Assembly: GCA_947630285.1 (NCBI GenBank)
Contig: CANRHD010000019.1
Span: 1-39,355 of the forward strand
From: an uncultured Clostridia bacterium
GTDB taxonomy: Bacteria; Bacillota; Clostridia; Oscillospirales; Acutalibacteraceae
DNA: 39,355 nt
Direction of reading: 5' to 3'
The notes beneath the pieces are model-generated. The model saw only the letters and a list, made by a program, of their open reading frames with translations. It had not been told where the DNA came from and did not search any database. Position numbers and translations under genes: made by a program. Shown in pieces: positions 33,219-39,355 of this stretch; positions within the stretch are counted from its first letter, which is position 1; each line of letters starts with the position of its first letter.

Positions 33219-33830
33219 ATGAAAAAATATATGAAAAAATTTATTGCAATTATAATTTCTCTACTTATGTTAACAATTAATTTTTTACCGTCATATGCCT
33301 ATGAAAATAAAACAAATGAAATGTATTCTTATATAGGATTTGACGGCAAACAAGTTAACTATTATAAAGATATTGACGGCAACAATTATGTAATAGAAAA
33401 TGGTGAAAAAATATATATCGCTATTCCTGTTTTAAAGGAAAAGGTAACTGACGAAAATATAATCGAACAACTAAAATCTTATTCTCAGATCGCACCGACA
33501 GCTACAAACGGGTTTGAAACACTTCCTTATTCAAAAACTCTTAACTTTTCTACCACTATAGTTAAGACCGGTGTGTTTCATATAGTAAGCGGTTCGTATA
33601 TTTATTTAAAATGTTCTAAATTGAATCCTTCAAATGCAAAAAGAGGCTTTTCATACTATATATACTATTCCCCAGATAATGTTGCTTGGGAACGAGCACT
33701 ATTTGTAAATGAATCATTATTATTTTATACAAGACATAGACTTGCAGATCTTGGCAATGGACCTTATATATATGTTCAAATTTGGTCATACTATGGCACA
33801 GTTCAATCTTGTCTGCTTTCTATGAAATAA
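33219..33830 (+). CDS. Small secreted protein with YYKD module, unknown function
   Basis: 203 residues, not recognised. Seen: a signal peptide (residues 1-27, MKKYMKK, hydrophobic core, cleavage after SYA), a short YYKD-centred module (43-70: GKQVNYYKDIDGNNYVIENG and then IYIAIP), and a C-terminal beta-rich, Tyr/Ser/Asn-rich domain (about 90-203, with YIYLKCS, YYIYYSPDNVAWERALF, YIYVQIWSYYGTV), which looks like an extracellular beta-sandwich. Start at ATG 33219, with AAGGA nine bases upstream; an in-frame TTG two codons earlier is poorer. The gene is visibly more AT-rich than its neighbours, which may indicate acquired DNA. It precedes a gene with the same module by 15 bases, so both are probably co-transcribed. 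Confidence 0.7.
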   Translation: MKKYMKKFIAIIISLLMLTINFLPSYAYENKTNEMYSYIGFDGKQVNYYKDIDGNNYVIENGEKIYIAIPVLKEKVTDENIIEQLKSYSQIAPTATNGFETLPYSKTLNFSTTIVKTGVFHIVSGSYIYLKCSKLNPSNAKRGFSYYIYYSPDNVAWERALFVNESLLFYTRHRLADLGNGPYIYVQIWSYYGTVQSCLLSMK

Positions 33831-33845
33831 CGGAGGGTATTAATT

Positions 33846-34130
33846 ATGTCAAAAAAGGCTATTATCATTATTTCGGTTGTTTTGGCGGTGGCAATTATAT
33901 TTGGCCTGTCATATTTTCTCTATGACAGCCCGGCTAAATATGTAACGACTGCGGACGGCAGTATTTATTTAAACGACAAAGGCGAACCCGTTTTGTATTA
34001 CAAGGATATGTTCGGTCTGACCTTTTATGATAACAACGGAAAAAGAGAATATGCGGCAGTTCCTGCGTACATAAGCGATAAGGGCACTGCAACCGTTGCA
34101 GGCGGCACACTCACCGACGCTTCAAAGTAA
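33846..34130 (+). CDS. Small membrane-anchored protein with YYKD module
   Basis: 94 residues, not recognised. Seen: an N-terminal membrane helix (about 5-25) followed by an outside module containing GEPVLYYKDMFGLTFYDNNG and YAAVP (residues 46-73). This aligns without gaps with residues 43-70 of the preceding secreted protein (identities include YYKD, G, NG, Y, A and P). A short tail follows. It begins 15 bases after the secreted gene with a GGAGGG ribosome binding site and ends before a terminator. The pair may form a membrane-bound partner and secreted partner of one system, or a recent duplication. Function unknown. Confidence 0.75.
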   Translation: MSKKAIIIISVVLAVAIIFGLSYFLYDSPAKYVTTADGSIYLNDKGEPVLYYKDMFGLTFYDNNGKREYAAVPAYISDKGTATVAGGTLTDASK

Positions 34131-34168
34131 GTACCATTTTACTCATATTTCTTTCTCCTCTTACCCAA

Positions 34169-34203
34169 AAGGCGAGGCATTGTTTAAAATGCCTCGCTTT
34201 GCT
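34169..34203 (+). terminator. Terminator of the YYKD gene pair
   Basis: GCGAGGCAT / ATGCCTCGC stem (9 bp, extended by A-T pairs at the loop) followed by TTTGCTTT. Confidence 0.75.
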
Positions 34204-34369
34204 TTATAAGTAAGTATTATTAAGGAGAGAAGAAACCGAATCTTAAACGAAAAAATCAAAATTTAAGCTGTATTTTGGGCTTTTTAGCCTTTGTGGATAA
34301 AATCCCCGTCACGCCCGATTTCCGCCCTTTAACCGCAAAATATGAAAATTTAAAGTGAGGTTAGCTGTA

Positions 34370-34423
34370 ACCTATACCTATACCTATACCGTTACCTATG
34401 CCTATACCTACACCGTTACCGCA
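34370..34423. repeat. Degenerate hexanucleotide tandem repeat
   Basis: Nine tandem six-base units, mostly ACCTAT with ACCGTT and ACCTAC variants. The array overlaps the last codons and stop of the methyltransferase gene (minus strand) and continues into its 3' flank, where it contains several further in-frame TAG codons. Confidence 0.75.
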
Positions 34424-35028
34424 ACAAAAATGTGGGCAAGCTCCGTTTCCTGCCGCTTTATCAGCTTCATTCCGGCTTTATAAATACCGTTTTCTATATC
34501 TTCCCGTTTGTCAGGGTATATTTTCAACCTGCGGCTGCCCACATCAATGGTATTGCTTTGATTTTTGTCAATGGACAGCACAAACCGACCGCCGGGCTTC
34601 ATCAGCTTCGCAACCTTGTTCAGCGCCGCTTGCTTGTCCTCTATGTGCATAAATGTCAGCGAGGAGTAAATGACGCTAAATGTTTCACAAAACGGATAGG
34701 TAAGAAAATCTCCGCACAGGAGCGTTACATTCGCATATCCGGCAAGATTTTTCTGTGTCCGTTCCACGGTTTTTGGGGACAGATCAACACCACAAAAGCT
34801 ACCGCACAACGGCGCTGTCTGTATTGCCAACCGCCCTGTGCCCACGCCGATTTCCAGCACAGATTTTTCTTGATTTAATTCCATTGCTTCAATGAAAGCC
34901 TGCCCGTCCCATTTGTCCATATATTCACGAAGCATCGGAGGGTCAAAAACCGGGTCGTTGCCCTCGTCAACAAGAGCGTCATAGTGACGGATTACAGCAT
35001 TAAAATCGTTCGTTTTCTTATCTTCCAT
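34408..35028 (-). CDS. Class I SAM-dependent methyltransferase
   Basis: 206 residues. Seen: Rossmann-fold motif I VLEIGVGTGRLAIQTA (residues about 65-80), motif II with GVDLSPKTVERTQKNL, LCGDFLTYPF and motif IV-like SVIYSSLTFMHIEDKQAALNKVAKLMKPGGRFVLSID (split by the acceptor loop), as in Methyltransf_11/25 families. Substrate unknown. Ribosome binding site AGGAG is seven bases upstream of 35028. The final codons are built from the hexanucleotide repeat that continues beyond the stop. It lies alone between the YYKD pair and the tRNA-Asn repeat array, with no transcript partner. Confidence 0.88.
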   Translation of the reverse strand: MEDKKTNDFNAVIRHYDALVDEGNDPVFDPPMLREYMDKWDGQAFIEAMELNQEKSVLEIGVGTGRLAIQTAPLCGSFCGVDLSPKTVERTQKNLAGYANVTLLCGDFLTYPFCETFSVIYSSLTFMHIEDKQAALNKVAKLMKPGGRFVLSIDKNQSNTIDVGSRRLKIYPDKREDIENGIYKAGMKLIKRQETELAHIFVAVTV

Positions 35029-35145
35029 TTTCAGCTCCTATATATTCTCAAAGATTTTTTACCAATCTTAACGCCCGTTTCCTTAACTTTATTTTATCAT
35101 TAATTGTTTTATGTGTCCACTTTTATTAAACAATCTTCAAAAAGT

Positions 35146-35180
35146 AAAAACGGCAAGGCTCTGACGAACCTTGCCGATTT
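35146..35180 (-). terminator. Terminator beyond the distal tRNA-Asn half copy
   Basis: CGGCAAGG / CCTTGCCG, 8-bp stem with a 10-nt loop; read on the minus strand it is followed by a T-run. It sits at the left end of the repeat array. Confidence 0.65.
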
Positions 35181-35181
35181 T

Positions 35182-35398
35182 TGGCTCCCCAAGTTGGACT
35201 CGAACCAACGACCCTATCGGATTGCGGTGCCCAAAATTTTCAATCGCACCTAAAGGCGCTCAAAAATTTTGACCGCTGCAAATTCTTATTGCTCCCTTTA
35301 TCCCACACTGTGGGCGGTCGCAAACGAATCAGTTAACAGCGATGCGGCTGTTAACACGCCGGCAAAGTAAAAAAGTCCGTATCTCTACGGACCTTTTT
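35182..35398 (-). repeat. 217-bp tandem repeat, copy 1, carrying a tRNA-Asn 3' half
   Basis: Sequence apparently identical to copy 2. Its first 34 bases (35182-35215, minus strand) are the variable loop, T arm, acceptor 3' strand and CCA of tRNA-Asn. The rest is unrelated to the tRNA gene and highly structured: an A/T-rich hairpin with AAAATTTT arms, and a GACCGC/GCGGTC stem enclosing CCCAC-AGT-GTGGG. It ends in the terminator GTCCGTA/TACGGAC. No ORF. Confidence 0.9.
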
Positions 35399-35615
35399 TG
35401 GCTCCCCAAGTTGGACTCGAACCAACGACCCTATCGGATTGCGGTGCCCAAAATTTTCAATCGCACCTAAAGGCGCTCAAAAATTTTGACCGCTGCAAAT
35501 TCTTATTGCTCCCTTTATCCCACACTGTGGGCGGTCGCAAACGAATCAGTTAACAGCGATGCGGCTGTTAACACGCCGGCAAAGTAAAAAAGTCCGTATC
35601 TCTACGGACCTTTTT
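35399..35615 (-). repeat. 217-bp tandem repeat, copy 2, carrying a tRNA-Asn 3' half
   Basis: Second perfect copy, directly abutting the intact tRNA-Asn gene. The tRNA half lies at 35399-35432. The repeat boundary nearest the tRNA contains the intrinsic terminator of the tRNA transcript (35585-35612). Repeat period is 217 bases measured between the three occurrences of the tRNA 3' end at 35182, 35399 and 35616. Confidence 0.9.
35585..35612 (-). terminator. tRNA-Asn terminator
   Basis: On the minus strand GTCCGTA-GAGA-TACGGAC followed by TTTTTT, immediately 3' of tRNA-Asn. The same hairpin is copied at 35368-35395 in repeat copy 1. Confidence 0.8.
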
Positions 35616-35691
35616 TGGCTCCCCAAGTTGGACTCGAACCAACGACCCTGCGGTTAACAGCCGCATGCTCTACCGACTGAGCTATTGAGGA
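35616..35691 (-). tRNA. tRNA-Asn (GTT)
   Basis: 76 nt with encoded CCA. Acceptor TCCTCAA pairs with TTGGGGA; D arm GCTC/GAGC; anticodon stem TGCGG/CCGCA with loop CTGTTAA, anticodon GTT; T arm GTTGG-TTCGAGT-CCAAC. Own promoter upstream and terminator downstream. Its 3' half is duplicated twice downstream in 217-bp repeats. Confidence 0.97.
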
Positions 35692-35714
35692 ATGTGTTTC
35701 TTGAATGCCTAAAT

Positions 35715-35743
35715 ATAATAACAAATTACATGGCTTATGTCAA
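35715..35743 (-). promoter_or_regulatory. tRNA-Asn promoter
   Basis: On the minus strand TTGACA (35738-35743), 17-nt spacer and TATTAT (35715-35720), about 24 bases before the tRNA 5' end. Confidence 0.7.
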
Positions 35744-35836
35744 GATATTTTTTTGATTTTTTTATATTTTCGTAAAAACCGCATATTTAAACGACTGCCA
35801 AAAGAGAGCGGCTCTCTTTCGGCATTTTCGTTCGTT

Positions 35837-38056
35837 TTAAAATTCTGCTTCTCTGATATTCTTACAGCCGTTCATCAGTGACGGGCTTACATCGCAGTAT
35901 TTGATTTTTGATCCCTTTTTAACATATAAGGGCATCGTTTTAAGCTCAACGGGCTTTTCAATCCATTCGCCTGTCGAATTAATTTCTTCCCTTGTGAAAA
36001 AGTCAACCCAAACGCCCTTTGGCAGGTATAATTTCCTCACCCTGCTCTTTTCCAAAGGCGTTAATACCGGAGCGGCAAGAATACTGTCCCCGAACATATA
36101 TTCATCGTCAATACAGCGTACATTCCTGTCCTGCGGATATTCAAGATATAACGCCCTCATCATAGGAAGCCCCGTTTTTGTGCACTTTTCCGCCTGCTCG
36201 TAAATATACGGAATAAGCGAATACCTCAGCTTGTCGTAATACCTGAAAATATCGCACGCCTCTTTTGAAAACGCCCACGGTTCACGGTGGGTTGTATCGC
36301 CTGCGCCGTGGCACCTGGCGTGGGAGGAAAGCATACCGATTTGCGCCCAGCGCACATAAAGCTCATCGCTCGGCATACCCAAAAATCCGCCTATATCATG
36401 GGAAAAGAACGGTATTCCGCTGATTCCCATCGACAATGCGCCCCTGAGCGTTGCGGCAAGCGCTTCAAAACTGCACTGGCTGTCGCCGCCCCAATGAATA
36501 GGATAGCGCTGACTGCCTGCCGTTCCGCTCCTTGCCCAAACAAGGTTTTCGCCGCTCGCCCTTTTTGAAGCGTTAAACACGGTATAATTATACACAAGCG
36601 AGTACAGATTGTGAAAAAATCTGCCGTCTATCGAATGATAAACCGCCTCTTCCGGTATTCCCTCGCCGAAATCGGTTTTTATCGCCGCGGCGCCCATTTT
36701 TATCAGGCTGTAGATTTTATCTCCGTACCATTTTCTTGCGTCGGGATTTGAAAAATCAATAATTACATCTTTTGTCCAACTGCCCTTACACTCTTCGGGC
36801 AGGCTGTACGGGTCGCCCTTGCCGTTCTTGGCGAGATACCCGTTTTGCACGGCCTCCGAATAATGGGTGTTGCCTTCGTTCGGGGGTATAAAATTGTACT
36901 GCCAGAGGGAAACCCTAAAGCCGTCGTTATATAGTTTTTTCATATTTTTTTCGGGTTCGGGAAAACGCTCCTGCGAGAATTTCAAATCGCAGTCCCAATC
37001 CGTTTTGAACCACGCCGTGTCAAGATGAATTACATCGCAGGGTATATCGTTTTTTCGCAGTTTTTCTGCAATATCGAAAACCGTATCCCAGGAAGTGTAG
37101 CTGTTTCTGCTCATCCAAAGCCCAAAGCTCCAAAGCGGAGGCAGGGGTGAAAAGCCCGTCAGCGTACAATAGGATTTAATTATATCCTTAGGCGTGTCGC
37201 CCTGAATAACAAAGTACTCAAGCTGATTATCCTCCACCGAGAACTGAAGCGACGAGCAATCCTCCGTTGCAATATCCCAATTCGTTTTTGCGCCGCTGTT
37301 TAAAAACAGGCCGTAGCCCTTGGTCGAAATGTAAAACGGGATATTTACATACGCCCTCCTGCTTGTAGTGCCGACGGCGTCCTTATTACGGAAATCAACG
37401 GTTCTGCCGTTTCTTACAAGGCTGTCAAACCTCTCGCCCAGGCCGTAAATAATTTCTGTGCTCTCAAGCTCCAACGCTTCCATGGCGCAGTATTTGTCTG
37501 CGAGCGTGCCAATCGCCAAATCGCAGGTGTCCGGTGTTCTGAAATTATTTTTGCGCTGTGAAAAGTATTCCTCGCCCCTGCTGTTATATGCGGAAACCTT
37601 AGCCGTGCTTTTTTCAATCAGGATTTTAATTTGCGCTGTTTTAATTGTAATAAAATCATTGCTTTCGCTGACCTCAAAATTAACCCTTTGTGGGTCGGCA
37701 ATCAACATTCTTGCCTCTTTCGGAATACCGTCAAAGCGATTTTTCGGGTACTTCTCATTTGAGAACAAAAGCTTAAATATATTGTTGCTCCAAAGCTCCA
37801 GATGCAGATAAAGCTCCTGCGTTTGCGCCGGGCATGGCTTTAGCAGATTAATCTGCGTTTCGTGGGTATATGAAAGAACCGACCTCCGGGCAGACGGGGA
37901 AAAGGTAATAATTATCCCTAAATCGGTTTTTTCAACCGATATAATTTTGCCCGGTCTGTTTATTACTGCGCTGTATTTATTTATTGCATCGGTTTCATTG
38001 CATTTGCTGTCATCAGCTATAAATTGCGGAAATTCTCTGTCGTTCGGAATGTCCAT
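35837..38056 (-). CDS. yicI: GH31 alpha-xylosidase-like glycosidase (YicI type)
   Basis: 739 residues. Seen: N-terminal beta-sandwich (to about 285), TIM barrel beginning PPLWSFGLWMSRNSYTSW, HLDTAWFKTDW, nucleophile region IKTDFGEGIP with Asp462, acid/base Asp525 in HWGGDSQC, ARSGTAGSQRYP just before it, then GIPFFSHDIGGF and a C-terminal beta domain. The 63-residue distance between the two aspartates is close to that of E. coli YicI, and the KTDFGE...GSQRYP-x-HWGGD pattern is typical of alpha-xylosidases; alpha-glucosidase or other activity is not excluded. No signal peptide, so it probably acts on imported xyloglucan or isoprimeverose-type fragments. Start at ATG 38056 (AGAGGTG six bases upstream); the in-frame GTG at 38065 overlaps the ribosome binding site. 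It is divergent from an AraC regulator. Confidence 0.92.
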   Translation of the reverse strand: MDIPNDREFPQFIADDSKCNETDAINKYSAVINRPGKIISVEKTDLGIIITFSPSARRSVLSYTHETQINLLKPCPAQTQELYLHLELWSNNIFKLLFSNEKYPKNRFDGIPKEARMLIADPQRVNFEVSESNDFITIKTAQIKILIEKSTAKVSAYNSRGEEYFSQRKNNFRTPDTCDLAIGTLADKYCAMEALELESTEIIYGLGERFDSLVRNGRTVDFRNKDAVGTTSRRAYVNIPFYISTKGYGLFLNSGAKTNWDIATEDCSSLQFSVEDNQLEYFVIQGDTPKDIIKSYCTLTGFSPLPPLWSFGLWMSRNSYTSWDTVFDIAEKLRKNDIPCDVIHLDTAWFKTDWDCDLKFSQERFPEPEKNMKKLYNDGFRVSLWQYNFIPPNEGNTHYSEAVQNGYLAKNGKGDPYSLPEECKGSWTKDVIIDFSNPDARKWYGDKIYSLIKMGAAAIKTDFGEGIPEEAVYHSIDGRFFHNLYSLVYNYTVFNASKRASGENLVWARSGTAGSQRYPIHWGGDSQCSFEALAATLRGALSMGISGIPFFSHDIGGFLGMPSDELYVRWAQIGMLSSHARCHGAGDTTHREPWAFSKEACDIFRYYDKLRYSLIPYIYEQAEKCTKTGLPMMRALYLEYPQDRNVRCIDDEYMFGDSILAAPVLTPLEKSRVRKLYLPKGVWVDFFTREEINSTGEWIEKPVELKTMPLYVKKGSKIKYCDVSPSLMNGCKNIREAEF

Positions 38057-38091
38057 ATTGCTCACCTCTTAGCATAATTTTAATATATATA

Positions 38092-38115
38092 CTTGAATAA
38101 TCAAGCAATATATTG
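38092..38115. promoter_or_regulatory. Candidate operator between GH31 gene and araC-type gene
   Basis: Two adjacent palindromes in the 90-base divergent region: CTTGA-ATAA-TCAAG (38092-38105) and CAATATATTG (38106-38115). They are plausible binding sites for the AraC-family protein; not tested. Confidence 0.4.
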
Positions 38116-38146
38116 TAATATATTAGCTGAAAGTTAAGGTGATAAA

Positions 38147-38908
38147 ATGTTGTTTGAACTGAAAAACAGCGGTGCAAACCATTACCGCACAATTAAAATA
38201 GAAAATATCGTATGCGTTCCGCACTGCCACACAAGCTACGAGCTTTTGTTTGTAACCGGCGGCAAAATCAGGGCTGTCGTTGACTCGGTAAGCTATACGG
38301 TATCGGAAAACAGCGGAATTATGATAACGCCGTTGCAAGTCCATTCATACAAGACCTTAGGTGACAGCAAGGTTGAAATTTTGATTTTTTCAAGGGACTA
38401 TATAACCGACTTTTATGCGGAAACAAAGAACAAAGCGCTTAAAAATCCGATTTTTTCTTTTGACGCCGACGATTTAAGGCTTTTGCAAAAAAGCAAAAAC
38501 AGGTATCAGATAAAGTCCCTGCTTTACAAATACTGCGTTTCTCTTGCGGATAACGGCTTTAAAAAGGCTGAAAATTCAAACGACAGCTTATTCACAAAAA
38601 TAGTTATTTACACCCAGGAGAATTTCAGAAATAACATTTCGCTTCACACGATGGCAAAAGAGCTCGGCTACAGCTACAATTACCTGTCCGCCTACTTTAA
38701 GCCGCATTTTTTATGCGGTTTTTCGGAATATGTAAACAAACTGCGAATAGATGACAGCGCATATCAGCTTAAAAACACGGACAGACCCGTTACAGATATA
38801 GCCTACTCCTCCGGCTTTACAAGCATAAGGCGGTTTAACGATGTATTCAAAAGCGAATACCGCCTGACCCCGACTCAATACAGAAAAAATGAAAAAGCTC
38901 CGTACTGA
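38147..38908 (+). CDS. AraC-family transcriptional regulator
   Basis: 253 residues. Seen: an N-terminal cupin-like sensing domain (about 1-110, with PHCHTSYELLFVTGGK and SGIMITPLQVHSYKTLG), a linker, and a C-terminal double-HTH AraC domain (about 155-250: ISLHTMAKELGYSYNYLSAYF and DIAYSSGFTSIRRFNDVFKSEYRLTPTQYRK). Such regulators usually activate sugar-use genes when a ligand binds the cupin. The gene diverges from the GH31 alpha-xylosidase-like gene with 90 bases between the starts, so that gene is the likely target. Ribosome binding site AAGGTG. Its last codons overlap the terminator hairpin shared with the convergent rRNA operon. Confidence 0.93.
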   Translation: MLFELKNSGANHYRTIKIENIVCVPHCHTSYELLFVTGGKIRAVVDSVSYTVSENSGIMITPLQVHSYKTLGDSKVEILIFSRDYITDFYAETKNKALKNPIFSFDADDLRLLQKSKNRYQIKSLLYKYCVSLADNGFKKAENSNDSLFTKIVIYTQENFRNNISLHTMAKELGYSYNYLSAYFKPHFLCGFSEYVNKLRIDDSAYQLKNTDRPVTDIAYSSGFTSIRRFNDVFKSEYRLTPTQYRKNEKAPY

Positions 38909-38926
38909 GTACAGAGCTTTTAAAAA
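38893..38926. terminator. Bidirectional terminator between araC-type gene and rRNA operon
   Basis: AAAAGCTC / GAGCTTTT arms enclosing GTACTGAGTAC. Read leftward it follows 5S with a T-run beyond; read rightward it overlaps the stop of the AraC gene. Confidence 0.75.
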
Positions 38927-38927
38927 T

Positions 38928-39043
<116 letters not shown>

Positions 39044-39109
39044 TATTAACCTCGGATAAATCCGACGCTAAATTATTAAATTATATATAAAGATACCGTT
39101 ATATCAAAT

Positions 39110-39185
39110 TGGTGACCCGTAGCGGATTCGAACCGCTGTTGCCGGCGTGAGAGGCCGGAGTCTTAGGCCACTTGACCAACGGGCC
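39110..39185 (-). tRNA. tRNA-Glu (CTC)
   Basis: 76 nt with encoded CCA. Acceptor GGCCCGT / ACGGGTC, anticodon stem CCGGC/GCCGG with loop CTCTCA region giving anticodon CTC, T arm AGCGG-TTCGAAT-CCGCT. Lies between tRNA-Lys and 5S. Confidence 0.93.
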
Positions 39186-39196
39186 TTGTATACAAG

Positions 39197-39272
39197 TGGT
39201 ACACCTTCAGGGACTCGAACCCTGGACACCCTGATTAAGAGTCAGGTGCTCTACCAGCTGAGCTAAAGGTGC
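39197..39272 (-). tRNA. tRNA-Lys (CTT)
   Basis: 76 nt with encoded CCA. Acceptor GCACCTT / AAGGTGT, D arm GCTC/GAGC, anticodon stem CTGA/TCAG with loop CTCTTAA (anticodon CTT), T arm CCAGG-GTTCGAG-TCCCTG region. First tRNA seen in the rRNA operon tail, reading leftward. Confidence 0.93.
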
Positions 39273-39355
39273 ATATTGCACCCTAAAAACTGAACAAAGT
39301 AAAAGCGGAAGGGGGAAAAAAGAGAAGAAAAAGGAAACAAGATGTTCAAAAGAAC
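39273..39355 (-). other. rRNA operon spacer, cut by the window end
   Basis: On the minus strand the segment reads TTTGTTCAGTTTTTAGGGTGC just before tRNA-Lys, a sequence style typical of spacers in clostridial rRNA operons. 23S rRNA probably lies to the right, outside the window. Confidence 0.5.

Noticed and set aside
33134-33270. Gene starting at ATA after the strong ribosome binding site
   Set aside because: ATA is a very rare start; the frame is AT-rich, overlaps a better-supported gene and has no recognisable content.
34432-34878. 148-residue frame opposite the methyltransferase
   Set aside because: Antisense shadow; the minus-strand methyltransferase has clear motifs and a ribosome binding site.
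35182-35615. Possible CRISPR array or two further intact tRNA-Asn genes
   Set aside because: Only two whole 217-bp units exist, with no short spacers. Each carries only the tRNA 3' half; no D arm or anticodon arm can be built.

Overview
The window reads as chromosomal DNA of a low-to-moderate GC clostridial Firmicute, most likely a gut bacterium near Ruminococcus/Oscillospiraceae. This rests on gene content: a dockerin-bearing BspA-type LRR protein, GatCAB amidotransferase, a MecA adaptor, DegV, a CpsB-type phosphatase, a SpoIIQ-like LytM protein, Bacillus-type SOS boxes and a yybP-ykoY riboswitch. No phage structural genes, transposases, plasmid genes or CRISPR arrays were seen. Exact taxonomy is an inference.

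Layout. 1-7.5 kb: radical SAM/SPASM protein, LRR-dockerin protein (minus), small XRE regulator, lexA (minus), LytM/SpoIIQ-like peptidase, lipoprotein MltG and a membrane-bound XRE protein. 7.5-12.1 kb: CpsB-like phosphatase and AI-2E-family exporter (minus, overlapping), then hom-lysC (plus). 12.2-16.5 kb: a tight four-gene minus-strand operon of envelope proteins (beta-propeller lipoprotein, DUF2238-like membrane protein, DegV, SurA/PrsA-like lipoprotein). 16.7-23.7 kb: gatCAB, then proBA with a third membrane-protein gene, then rpe, which converges on mecA. 24.4-28.6 kb: a compact operon of RnfD-, RnfE- and RnfA-like membrane proteins without RnfB, RnfC or RnfG, followed by a DUF4015-type putative glycoside hydrolase. 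28.6-31.5 kb: a manganese riboswitch ahead of a P2-type ATPase. 31.6-34.1 kb: LytTR response regulator, XRE regulator, and two small secreted/membrane proteins that share a YYKD-type module. 34.4-39.4 kb: a methyltransferase, two 217-bp tandem repeats that each carry the 3' half of the adjacent tRNA-Asn, a GH31 alpha-xylosidase-like gene divergent from an AraC regulator, and the end of an rRNA operon (tRNA-Lys, tRNA-Glu, 5S; minus strand).

How the genes work together. Amino-acid supply (Asp to homoserine; Glu to proline) and indirect aminoacylation (GatCAB, with tRNA-Asn and tRNA-Glu nearby) form the housekeeping core. The most unusual element is the Rnf-like DEA trio. The RnfA- and RnfE-like proteins lack all four cysteines that hold the intramembrane [2Fe-2S] cluster in Rnf/Nqr, the RnfD-like protein shows no clear flavinylation motif, and D and E carry long charged cytoplasmic tails. 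This looks like a repurposed, possibly non-redox, derivative of Rnf. Other strong signals are the riboswitch whose P1 strand is reused in a terminator, the tRNA-Asn half-gene repeat array, and the paralogous YYKD pair in an AT-rich island behind a long leader.
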